Shown piece after piece: positions 1 to 8,343 of a stretch of 14,362 bases of DNA. Where the stretch lies: assembly GCA_024196135.1 (NCBI GenBank), contig JAMQCK010000890.1, positions 1-14,362 of the forward strand. Direction: 5' to 3'. The stretch comes from Pleurotus ostreatus/Saccharomyces cerevisiae fusant. Taxonomy: Eukaryota; Opisthokonta. Within the stretch, counting starts at the first letter, position 1. Each line of letters begins with the position of its first letter. The notes below the pieces were generated by a model that worked only from the letters and a program-made list of their open reading frames with translations, was not told where the DNA came from and did not search any database. The translations under genes and the position numbers were made by a program.

Positions 1-321
1 TCCGGAGGTGCAGCTTACGCATGAAGGCGACCTCGTCTTCACGCTTAGCGCCAAAGGCGGTGTCGCGCCATGGACCTGGCTAGAACACCCCGCCGGCTCG
101 ATTGGCTACTTCGCCGACAACGCAACTGGGCGGCCCTCGAATGGGTTCTACCTGGTACCCGAGATCGACAGAACGCGTGCGTAGGGCTCTCGTCCGAAGA
201 GCGCTCAAGCTGACGACTACTCGCAGTGAAATTCATTCTCAATGAGGATCTATCGCAAGATTCGGCGCCGAGCGCGGACGACTTCGTGGTGCGGTCGCTG
301 TGGAACAACACGCACGAGTAG
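1..321 (+). CDS. Beta-mannosidase (GH2), C-terminal end, 5' partial
   Basis: This is the 3' end of a gene that enters the window from the left. Coding sequence is join(1..176, 227..321) with codons starting at base 2; 89 residues are visible. The 50-nt intron 177-226 has a GTGCGT donor, a CTGAC branch point and a CAG acceptor; without splicing the frame stops at once, and with it the frame runs on to TAG at 319-321. The fragment reads APWTWLEHPAG, then GYFADN, NGFYLVPE and finally FVVRSLWNNTHE. This order matches the C-terminal beta-sandwich domain of fungal GH2 beta-mannosidases, which remove terminal beta-1,4-mannose from mannan oligosaccharides. The catalytic glutamates lie upstream, outside the window, so activity and secretion cannot be judged. 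It converges on the FunK1 gene, with about 150 bp between the stop codons. Confidence 0.88.
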
Positions 322-469
322 GGCTTTCATCTGATGTACCAATACGGACGAGTAGAACAGGTGGAAGAAGATAAGAATGCAACAATCCATGACATGACAT
401 GACGATAGAAACTTCGTGAGCTACGTGCGTATCATGATGGGTAGGTAGAGTACGTGAGGGAGCAGTCCT
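322..469. other. Convergent 3' intergenic spacer
   Basis: The stop codons of the beta-mannosidase (+) and FunK1 (-) genes face each other across this spacer, which must hold both 3' UTRs and termination signals. A short CATGA tandem, three copies at about 388-402, is the only repeat I see. No clear polyadenylation signal can be assigned. Confidence 0.5.
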
Positions 470-2950
470 TCAAGGGTCATACGACTCTGAGTGGCGCAAG
501 CTCGAAGGCTTGGTAGGTGCCGTGGAAGCTACCTGCGGCCTCTTCTTCTCCGGCTCCTCGTCAGATTCCTCCGACGCCTTCCGCTTGTTCCCAAAGGACA
601 TCGACAACGACGGTTCCAGCATGCGCGTGGTCACGCGCGGAGCTGGTGGGAGGGCTGCCAACGTGAGCGTTGGCGGCGGCTGATCGTGCTTCTCCGCGGC
701 GCGCTTGCGGCCGGCTCTGATGCTGTCGATTGTACGGTCGAACATTTCGATCACCTGCTCGTATGTCCCCTTGGCCTCCTCCCTGATTTTCTCCAAGGTG
801 CGCGTATGCGCAGCACGTTTTCTGACGAGCGGAGTCTTCACCTTGTACATCTTCTTGAATAGCCCATGTAGGAACTCGAGAAGCGGAATGAAGTCCTCGA
901 AGTAGTCCTTGACGTCGTTGGACTCGAAATCGGATAGGAGATGCTCGCTTTTTGCGCCAGCGGCAACCTGGGGATCGTTGTCCTGCCATTCCTTCGGGAT
1001 GTCAGATTTCTTGCAGTTACCGGGACCTTCGTAGCTGAAGCAGATCCAGCAGAGGCACCTAAGATGCTGTTCAGCGGGATATTGCTACTCGCGTAATCGT
1101 GCTCACCAGTAGAACGATTCCAAGTCATCCATGTAGTCGTGCATCAAGCGCTGACCACTTGTTGGCGCAGAGTCTGCGTACTTGTAGCTCCGCAGCACTT
1201 GGACAGATTGAAATGCGCGAGTGCCCTACCGAGTGGTGTGAGAAAAATAACTGATAGTGCAAGGTGATACACGCACCGTTCTGAAGTCGACATTCGCATC
1301 ACTTGTCTGGCGGTGCAAGCAGATGGCCATGTCAAGGTCGATGAGGACGCCCCTCCATCCGTCCTCCGCACCGGGCCGGCCCAGAAGGATGTTATGGATA
1401 CTGACATCTCGGTGCAGAATGTAGATCTTCCACAAATTCCAGTGGCCTGCGTAGTGTGTTAGAACAGAACGAGAAAAGGACAATGCTACGACGCACCCTG
1501 GATCGCGTCACGGACTGCGACCAATAGCTGGAGCGGCGATTTGAACTCATCGATCGTCTTTCCGTATCGACGCAGCACTACACAACTGTAGTACCGGTCG
1601 GCCAGTCCCTGATCACCTCCCGGCCAGCGACTCGCCGACGCCGACCATTTCCTCAGGTCATACGCGAGTATCTCCCCCACACCTGTAAGGCCCGCAGTCC
1701 TCTTCAAAAACTCCCATTCGGGAGTGCGCGTCGCAGGCAGATACGACTGTTTGATGATGACTGCGCCGTAATCTTCATGACTGCCGTTCCAGTAGATGCC
1801 GCCGCGACCACGAATGGCACGGCGCGCATAGAAGGCTTTCATGTCGACGTTGAATTTGATCAGTTCGCGGACGTAAGGGGGCATCTCAACGTCGATGAGG
1901 TCAAGGCCGTCCTGGCGGTCGGTGTCGACAGGGATTTCGGGTAGGTCATCGCGATCACCAGCCTTACGAGGGCGGCCGAACATAGACTCCAAGTGTCTCG
2001 TATGTGCACGACCGTCGGCACCGAACGAGCCAAAGGAGATGGTGGTGTTGTAGCCGATGGCGGCTGGATCGCTGGAGATGATAGTACGCAAGGCGTGGAC
2101 GAAGTACGCTGGCTCCTCGTGGTAATTCAGGCGCAGACTGGACATGGCGCCAGACCGGTCGAATTGATGGACGCGGAGGGTCGTCTCTGTCATGATGAAG
2201 CCAAAGACAGAGTCCCGATTGTATTGCTGTATAAAGCACTGCCTGTCATGCGTGTCAGAATAGCTAGCGGTGGGATATACGCAACACGCACCTCGCGTAG
2301 ACCGCAAGCTGGCCAATGTCGCGGAAGGAAGATGCGTTCTTATCCGTCTTCGCATCGCCAAGGGTGGTGACGTAGTCGTAGTTGATCCACTTGTTACGCC
2401 GGTCCTTCAGTGCCGAGAAATCGCTCCTGTCGGACACCGATGGCCCTATGCCGACAACGATGTAGTCCGGGGAGGACGTCAACTCTTCCTCGCCAGACTT
2501 CACGTGTTCAATAAAAACGTCGTGGGTGTCAAGGAAGCGTCGGTCAGGGATCGCGAAGTGAGATTCGATGGCGCTGAAGATCTCGGCCTGGGGAGCGTAT
2601 AGCTTCTTCTCGTTTTCGGGTTTGACGGGTATGGCGGTCCATCGTCCGTTGGCGTAGAGCGGCGTCTCCTGTACGAAGCTGCTAGCTGCCTCAAGCTCTT
2701 CACCGGTAGGTCTCGGAATCGGGACATCCTCGACGTGGTGGTCCTTCAGATCCTGCTTGAGCTGGACGTCGAGACCGCCTCGAACGATCTTGAAACCTTG
2801 CAGGGAGTCTCCTGCGCCGGACTTCATGGGTGTGTCGGGTAGGCTGGAGAGCGGTAGGGAGTGCTGGTTGGGCCCAGGGGGCGGGGTAGTTGGGCGGGGT
2901 GGCTGAGTGTCGGGGCTAGCGCCAGTGTCAGTGGTGTTGACGAACGACAT
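470..2950 (-). CDS. FunK1 fungal-type protein kinase, complete
   Basis: The model is complement(join(470..1058, 1107..1225, 1277..1446, 1497..2242, 2292..2950)), five exons and 760 residues; the four introns are 48-51 nt with GT-AG ends and consistent phases. Residues 1-45 are Pro/Thr/Ser-rich. The FunK1 N-terminal region follows, including QLAVYAR across the first splice junction and RVHQFDRSG near 243-251. The kinase core shows VIIK with putative ATP lysine K384, EWEFLK at 395-400, HRDVSIHN at 480-487 (catalytic D482, N487), IDLDMA at 504-509 (metal-binding D505) and GTRAFQS opening exon 4, then HDYMDDLESFYW and CLCWICF typical of this family. The C-terminal part has a helical, charged stretch and a KRK...KKR bipartite basic motif near 723-738, suggesting nuclear location. 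Catalytic residues are intact, so it is probably an active Ser/Thr-type kinase; its substrate is unknown. Family assignment is by recognised motifs, not a search. Confidence 0.87.
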
Positions 2951-3566
2951 GGTGGTATGTGGTGGAAGGCAAGGAGGAATCGATCGTGACTCACGCTCAA
3001 ATTGCTCCTTTGTGAGGCGACTGCCTCGTTGCAGTCACGGGACGAGCACGAAGACGCGCCGCAGCCTGATAAAAACAATGAACAAAGGAAGGGACAACGT
3101 GCACCGTGGGAATCGACCATGGTGATTCTGATGCACGTGATGGCCACATGTTCGCGCAGTTGAACAGTCTTTCTTTCGGATGACATGAGCCCGAGAACAG
3201 AGACGAGTAGCACTAGGCGTAGGGGTATAATAAAAAATACTACAGACTCGACTACAAATGCAAAGGAGGATCGAATATCTCACACAACCCGGCGAAGCCA
3301 TCTAGTCGTCTCGCCAATAGTGCACACTCGGCAGTGGCGACGGGGAGATACACGATCAATTCGTGCGACAGAGGCTCTTTTTGAAATACTATTCTACCTC
3401 TCAATCTCTGTTGAGGAAGCAACGTAATGCCAATTTGGATACTCCAGCGTTGTGCAGCATGAAGGGCATCACCGAGGAATACATGTGGGACACGCGCGGT
3501 CACGTAAGTACATACGTGCTTGAACATTCCACGCCAAGGATCACGCAGCACCGCACAGCCCATGTC
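2951..3566. other. Spacer between the two FunK1 copies, promoter side of the intact copy
   Basis: No supported gene lies here. It should carry the promoter and 5' UTR of the intact FunK1 gene, which starts at 2950 and reads leftward. An AT-rich patch at 3225-3240 (TATAATAAAA on the + strand, TTATTATACC on the - strand) could be a distant core promoter, but it is about 280 nt from the ATG, so I do not call it. Short open frames on both strands show no recognisable motifs. Confidence 0.4.
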
Positions 3567-3674
3567 CAGGCTTGAAGGCCTGGAAGGGACCACGGCAGCC
3601 GCTTTCTTCGTCCCCGGAGCCTCGTCGAATTCCCTTAGCGCCTTCGGCCTGTTCCCGAAGGCCATGGGCATCAA
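3567..3674 (-). pseudogene. Fossil C-terminal tail of the truncated FunK1 copy
   Basis: Reading on in the same frame past the TAG at 3675-3677 gives MAFGNRPKA ... RPSSL. This aligns with MSFGNKRKA ... KPSSL at the end of the intact FunK1 gene, with one two-codon gap. The stretch was therefore once coding and is now beyond the stop. The neighbour's two basic clusters (KRK and KKR) are mostly lost here. The frame then stays open to a stop at 3252, but nothing beyond about 3567 resembles the intact gene. Confidence 0.6.
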
Positions 3675-4738
3675 CTACTCTAGCACGCGCGAGATCTCGC
3701 GCGGAGCTGGTGGGGGCGATTTTGGTGGGAGTGGGGCCAAAGTGATTCTCGCAGGCGGGTGTCTACGCTCCTCGGCGAGTGGCATGCCGCCACCGGCCTT
3801 GAGCTTGTTGATCGTACGGTCGAACATCTCGATCACCTGCGGGTACGTCGCATCAGCCTCCTCCCTGATCGTCTCCCAATCGCGCTCGTGCGCAGCCTTT
3901 TCCGCGACGAGGTCCGACTTCATCTCCACGACCTGCTGAAGTAGATCATGCAAGTACTTGAGAAGCGGCACGAAGGCTTCGAAGTGCTCCTTGACGCTGC
4001 TGGGGTAGAACCTCATCAACAGATGGGCGCACTTCGCGTTACTCGCAATTATTGGGCTACCGGCGTTCCAGTACCTCAGGTGGTCCGTGGTTGGCGAACC
4101 GCCGCGGGTAAAGCATATCCAACAGAGGCTCCTACGACACCTTTGAGCGGGGCTTCAGAGATTCCCTTTAGTTGAGCTCACCAGTAGAAGGATTCCAGAT
4201 CATCCAAGTAGTCGTGCAGCAGACGCTCACCGCCAGACGACGCGGTCTCTCCGTATCCGGAGCTTTCCAGCACCTGAATGGACTGGTACGCACGAGTACC
4301 CTGCCATGAGATGATGAGCCAAATTCCCACGAAGCAAAAGACGTGCGTACCGTCCTGCAGTCAACATAGGCATCTCCCGGATCGCGTAGCAAGCTACTAG
4401 TAGGGCCTATATCGTGGTCGACAAGAACACCCATATGTCCGTCTGGAGCATCGGGCGCGCCGAGAAGAATATTATGGAGACCGACATCCTGATGTACAAT
4501 GGCTCGTCTCGAGAGAACACAGTGCCCTGCATACTGATCTTCAGAATCATTTGCAGCGGTCAAGCGAAGACATACCCTTGATTGCGTCGCGAAAGGCGGC
4601 CAATAATCTCTCGCGCGATTCAAAACAACCGACCGGCCGCCCGTATGGACACAGAATGACACGAGAGCAGATCCGTTCGAGAGCGAGAGTATTGCTGTTG
4701 GTACCGCCGCCAGTCATGATGGCACTGATCAGAGGCAT
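3675..4738 (-). CDS. Truncated FunK1 kinase paralogue, possible pseudogene
   Basis: The model is complement(join(3675..4131, 4182..4300, 4351..4526, 4576..4738)), 304 residues, introns of 49-50 nt. It aligns with the last 330 or so residues of the complete FunK1 gene next to it, with introns at the same places and an exon of identical length (119 nt). Shared blocks are LLAAFRDAIKG, HNILLG, GTRAYQSIQVL, LLHDYLDDLESFYW, LCWICF and QVIEMFDRTI. The homology starts at about residue 430 of the neighbour, so the N-terminal domain, glycine loop and ATP-binding lysine are absent. The HRD motif is HQD (66-68), although D68, N73 and D91 remain. A TAG at 3675-3677 replaces a Pro codon of the neighbour and removes the basic tail. 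The ATG at 4738 is simply the first in frame; the frame is open back to about 4852, so the 5' end is uncertain. It is either a decaying copy or a pseudokinase fragment with intact splicing. Confidence 0.66.
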
Positions 4739-6020
4739 GGTGGTAGAGTCGATAATGCAAATCAACGCTATTATCCTTTCTAACGCCTTCGTGTGGTATA
4801 GACTGACTTCGGTCAGACTTACGAGCTCAGATAACAGATGCAGAGTAGATTCTCAGGAAAGAGGTAATAAGGACCCTGAGCGCAAGATGAGCGACGACGA
4901 TTCCAAGGCCAGAGCTACTGATGGTGGTAGGAAGGCAGCCTCGGACCCGCGGACCGATTTCCGACTCCGACGACCGGAAGTGTAAACAATGGTCAACACG
5001 CCTCCTCACCACATTCCTTGACGGCTTGCCGACGACGAACGAGCTCAAGGCCCCGGAAAATCTCGCGGTTGCGACGCGACCGTGTCTCATTCTTCTCAAA
5101 CTGCTGTTCTTAGACCTCAGGCCTTTCAGACGGGACCCTCGGCCGCGTGGCTGCAGGTCACGGAACCAGAAATCGTACCTGGGTGGCAGACCCAGGTGCA
5201 GCGTGCAGCCAGTCAGGGTGGCCTCCAGCTTCGATCCGGTGGTAATTTTGAATATTGATACCGATGATACTCGCGGAAGGCGACCGGCGGACGTCGAGGG
5301 TGCGTTGCAGAGCTTCGGACGCGCACTCTCTCCGATGTCCTCGAAACCTTACCGTAGCACCGAGATGGAGGCCTCGTCGTCCGCTTTTTTGATATCACAG
5401 TGTCACACTCTGGTAAGCTGTGGTCGTCCCCGAAACCATACTTGGTCACTTAATCCAAACTCAGGGAAATGAGCAGGCATTCTGATCATGCGGCGCACGG
5501 TCTCTGCCAATGGTCTGAGCTGCAATGGAAAAGTGCGCGAATCCCGCCTCTAAGCGACAACTCTCGTCGCATGCGCGTGTCAGGTTAGGAAAATAAGCAG
5601 GAGTTGATAATCACACTGATGTTTCTCATGACAGCCCGGCGATGTTCTGCCTTCATGTTCAATGCTGGAACTGCAGATGATGGCGCTGAAGGTACTGATT
5701 GAGCCCCACAGACTTGAACTCGCCCAACTATAATGTCTTCTCTGTCTTGAGTAATCAGCGATTCAAGTCCCGACCGTGGCTTCAGCGATCATATCAGCAC
5801 GGACCCCGGGGTCCTTTCGGACGCAATAACTCCCCATTATGTTCCTTTCGATCTCTTTCTGTTGTCACATTACGCGAGCTCCTCATTGTCCGCCAGATTT
5901 GGAGCCCCCGTATCAGCGTCGCCGGCTCTGAGCTGCGCCCCAATTTGGCCTTCATATTCCGCGGCCCCCAATTTCGCGTATCGAACCGCCCACATGGGAC
6001 GCAGCTGTAATTCGGGAAGG
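4739..6020. other. Unexplained region, no certain gene
   Basis: This stretch separates the truncated FunK1 copy from the next + strand gene. The missing FunK1 N-terminal half would be expected at its left side on the - strand, but I find none of its motifs in any frame. A + strand frame is open at 4921-5472 (183 codons) with no domain I recognise. A perfect 8-bp hairpin lies at 5177-5197. The right part, from about 5900, becomes promoter-like with CCAAT motifs. I see no tRNA, rRNA or convincing transposon coding sequence. Confidence 0.4.
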
Positions 6021-6045
6021 GGGCCCAATATCCGTCCCATATAAG
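5940..6045 (+). promoter_or_regulatory. Putative CCAAT/TATA promoter
   Basis: TATAAG lies at 6040-6045, 88 nt before the ATG at 6133. Three CCAAT motifs precede it at 5940-5944, 5968-5972 and 6025-6029. Closely spaced CCAAT boxes are typical targets of the HAP/NF-Y complex in fungi. A transcription start near 6070, leaving a 5' UTR of about 60 nt, is an inference. Confidence 0.5.
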
Positions 6046-6132
6046 GCGGTAATTTGGAGGTCCTGCTCGTCCATCCTTCACCGCGACCAACAGCCCCCGC
6101 ACCACTCTGCTTCATCCTCGCATACCTCAAGC

Positions 6133-6699
6133 ATGTCTGGGTGAGTGCGCTGTACTGATGTTGACGCCTCTGCTGACCGCCGTCCAGCAAGTACACCCTC
6201 CGCACCCGCAAGAGCACGACCGCCGCCGCCAACAGGCCCTGCAAGCCGCTTCCCAAGGTCTCCCCGCGGGCTGCCCAGCTCAGGGCCAGCAGCAACGCGG
6301 CTCCGAAGCACGCACCCGGCATGACGCCGCCTCGCATGATTGCCCGTTCCCGCTCTGAGCTCTGGGGCAGCTCGGTTGAGGAGAAAGAGAAGGAGAACAA
6401 GCCTGACGACAGGAAGGATACCGATGAGGATGAGGTGCGTGTATTAGCTTCTCTCTCGCTGTCGCACCGTGCTGACTTTTGAGCTGCTTGTGCAGGGTCC
6501 GTCTCCCCCTTCCTCACCCCGCATCGCTCCCCACCCGTGGACGCTCCCCGGGAGGAAGCCTCTGCCTTCCTGGGTCTACGATCTACCGGAGGTGCCCCTT
6601 GTGGATTGCAAGCTGCGGCCGGCGATTTGGGTCGACGAGGAGAGTGACGATGAGACTGAGGGTGAAGAGGGCGAGGCGCCGGATGCGACTCAAGCGTAA
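6133..6699 (+). CDS. Small hypothetical protein, basic N-terminus, acidic tail
   Basis: The model is join(6133..6140, 6188..6434, 6496..6699), 152 residues. The first exon is only 8 nt (ATG TCT GG) before a GTGAGT donor; intron 1 is 47 nt and intron 2 is 61 nt (GTGCGT...GTGCAG). All phases agree, and the ATG lies 88 nt after a TATAAG motif. The protein starts MSGKYTLRTRK and is Arg/Lys/Ala/Pro-rich to about residue 60. A charged stretch (EEKEKENK) follows, then an acidic DTDEDE at the exon 2/3 junction. A Pro/Trp-containing segment (HPWTLPGR, WVYDLPEVP) and a final Asp/Glu-rich tail complete it. No membrane segment or signal peptide is present, and the alternating basic and acidic blocks suggest a disordered, perhaps nuclear protein. 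I do not recognise the family. Confidence 0.68.
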
Positions 6700-7420
6700 A
6701 CGCTCGGTGTAGCTCCTCTCTGTATCGTTACCTTGCTTGCTACTTGTTCCATCGTCGCCTTCTGCATACCTATGTACACTATCGAAGTGATCATAGCCTT
6801 CTGCATAACGTGGCTCCTCGTCCGCGACGTCTATTTCATGCCCCTAAGCGGCATCCCGCTCATCGTCGTGACCGTTCTTCCCATTGCTATCGCTCTTCTC
6901 CCCGTTGCTATTCTCCCCAACACCCGGCGCGCGCCCATGGCTCGAACCCGGACGCAGGATTTGCTCCCGCGGCAGAGATCAATCTGGTTCCGCCGCCGCC
7001 GATCAGTGTGAGAACTGTTTGACGCCGCCACGTTCCCTGCGTCTTGCCACCATTAACAGATGCGTCCGCCGAGGGGAATGCCTAGGCGCTCTCGCGGGAC
7101 CTGCCTACGCGTCCTCGAGAAGATGGCTAGCTCATCTCGCGAGCTGAAACACAGAGGAACTCGCGCCCGTCGACGCGCATGCGATTTCGAAAAGTCATAA
7201 TTCTGGAGCGGTGGATTGCGTGCCCTTTCAGCAGGGACCACCCTCGACGGGCGGGACGCTTCCACCGTGATAACCATGTGTTTCAGCACCTCGCAACTGA
7301 ATAGTGGTCACCCCGCTCAGCGCGTTAACGTAACTCAAAGGACGGCTCGCCTTTCAATCCGCATTTATCTCTCTTTGTCCGGCTCGTGGGCTGCCCCGTA
7401 TGGTATACGCTGGTGAGTAC
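6700..7420. other. 3' UTR and intergenic DNA with a possible small membrane ORF
   Basis: After the stop at 6699 this holds the 3' UTR of the preceding gene and a spacer. A + strand frame with an ATG at 6772 and a stop at 7011 (79 aa) encodes two hydrophobic stretches followed by an Arg-rich end. It lies in the expected UTR and has no promoter of its own that I can see, so I do not call it a gene. Nothing else recognisable was found. Confidence 0.35.
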
Positions 7421-7424
7421 GATG

Positions 7425-7467
7425 GAGGATGGGGTGTTTGCTACAGAGTATAAGTGAGGATGGGGTG
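7425..7467 (+). repeat. 12-bp direct repeat flanking a TATAAG motif
   Basis: GAGGATGGGGTG occurs at 7425-7436 and again at 7456-7467, 31 bp start to start. TATAAG lies between them at 7449-7454, about 150 nt before the ATG at 7602. The arrangement fits a core promoter with a duplicated element for the zinc-finger-like gene, though a chance short duplication is possible. Confidence 0.4.
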
Positions 7468-7601
7468 CTTTTGCCTCTCGCTTGTGCTCCCGCCGCTCGC
7501 CTTCGCCAGTCTCGTTGGTCAGGCTACTCGTGTCTGCCCGCTTTCCTGCTGGTGAACTTATAGGCTCGCTCTACGCGTCGTTCGAAGTCTCCATCTCCGT
7601 C

Positions 7602-8343
7602 ATGCCTGTGTGAGTGACACGTCCATGCACTCCCTCGTGCTCTCATGATGTACTCTCTCAGCACTCGCAGCTCGTCGGCGCGCCGCCAGGCTTCCTCCAC
7701 CGTCAGCGGGCCGCCCACCCTGGAGAGGTGCCAAAATTCCACCGCATTGTCGACCCCTTCTTCCGAATCTTGCGGCGGTTCTGCTCCAAGTTCTACCGCC
7801 TCCGCATCCACCTCCTCCGCCTCTTCTATGAGCAGCAGCTTGCGCACCACCGACTCCGACTCCAGCTCTCAGTCTACCTCTACCGGCAATCCCACCCTCA
7901 CCGAAGCCCAGCGCGAGACCGCCTTCGCCCTCTCTCCCGCCGTCGACTCCTTCACCATGACCGAGATCCGCTGCGCCTACTGCCGCACCATCTTCAAGCT
8001 ACCCTGTCGCCAGAACAACGGCGCATTCGACAGCGCGAACTTCAAGCGGCACCTGAGGCGTGCGCATGAGGACGAGGCGAAGGGTCGGCGGGTTATGAAG
8101 GGTCCGAGCCACGAGCTGATGGTGTCCGGGCTGGCGCCGGCGCCGGTGAGGGAGGGCGAGAGGCCGTTGAGGTTGGGTGCGGGCTGTGGGGATTATGTGC
8201 GGCGGGGTGCTGGTGCGGTAGCGGATACGCGCGTCGCTGAGATTGAGAGTGCGTTGCGGGAGGTGCCTAAGGAAGAGGCGCAGCGCATGGAGAACAGCCT
8301 GTACTGGTTCGCCACCATCTGCGAGCTTGTAAGGGCGCTTTAG
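7602..8343 (+). CDS. Zinc-finger-like protein with Ser/Thr-rich N-terminus
   Basis: The model is join(7602..7609, 7662..8343), 229 residues. The first exon is 8 nt (ATG CCT GT) followed by a GTGAGT donor; the 52-nt intron ends in CTCTCAG. A start at 7645, inside the intron, would keep the same frame if the intron were retained. Residues 28-80 are a low-complexity Ser/Thr/Ala stretch. Then CAYC (C107, C110) and HLRRAH (H133, H138) form a C-x2-C-x22-H-x4-H site, consistent with one atypical C2H2 zinc finger; DNA binding is inferred, not shown. A charged helical end (residues about 195-229) could mediate oligomerisation. A GTAAGG donor just before the stop, with a CACAG acceptor 44 nt on, would give a different C-terminus ending near 8430. 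No orthologue is recognised. Confidence 0.66.

Noticed and set aside
388..402. CATGA tandem (three copies)
   Set aside because: Too short and simple to mean more than replication slippage in a 3' spacer.
491..862. Antisense + strand frame over the FunK1 C-terminal exon
   Set aside because: It mirrors the kinase exon and shows no motif of its own.
4823..4830. Perfect GTAAGT donor on the - strand upstream of the truncated FunK1 copy
   Set aside because: It might mark an upstream exon, but no reading frame before it carries FunK1 motifs and the matching intron would be unusually long, so no exon was added.
6930..6960. tRNA-like text (GGGTTCGAGCC on the - strand)
   Set aside because: It resembles a T-loop B box, but the flanking bases do not form the 5-bp T stem and no acceptor or anticodon arm can be drawn.
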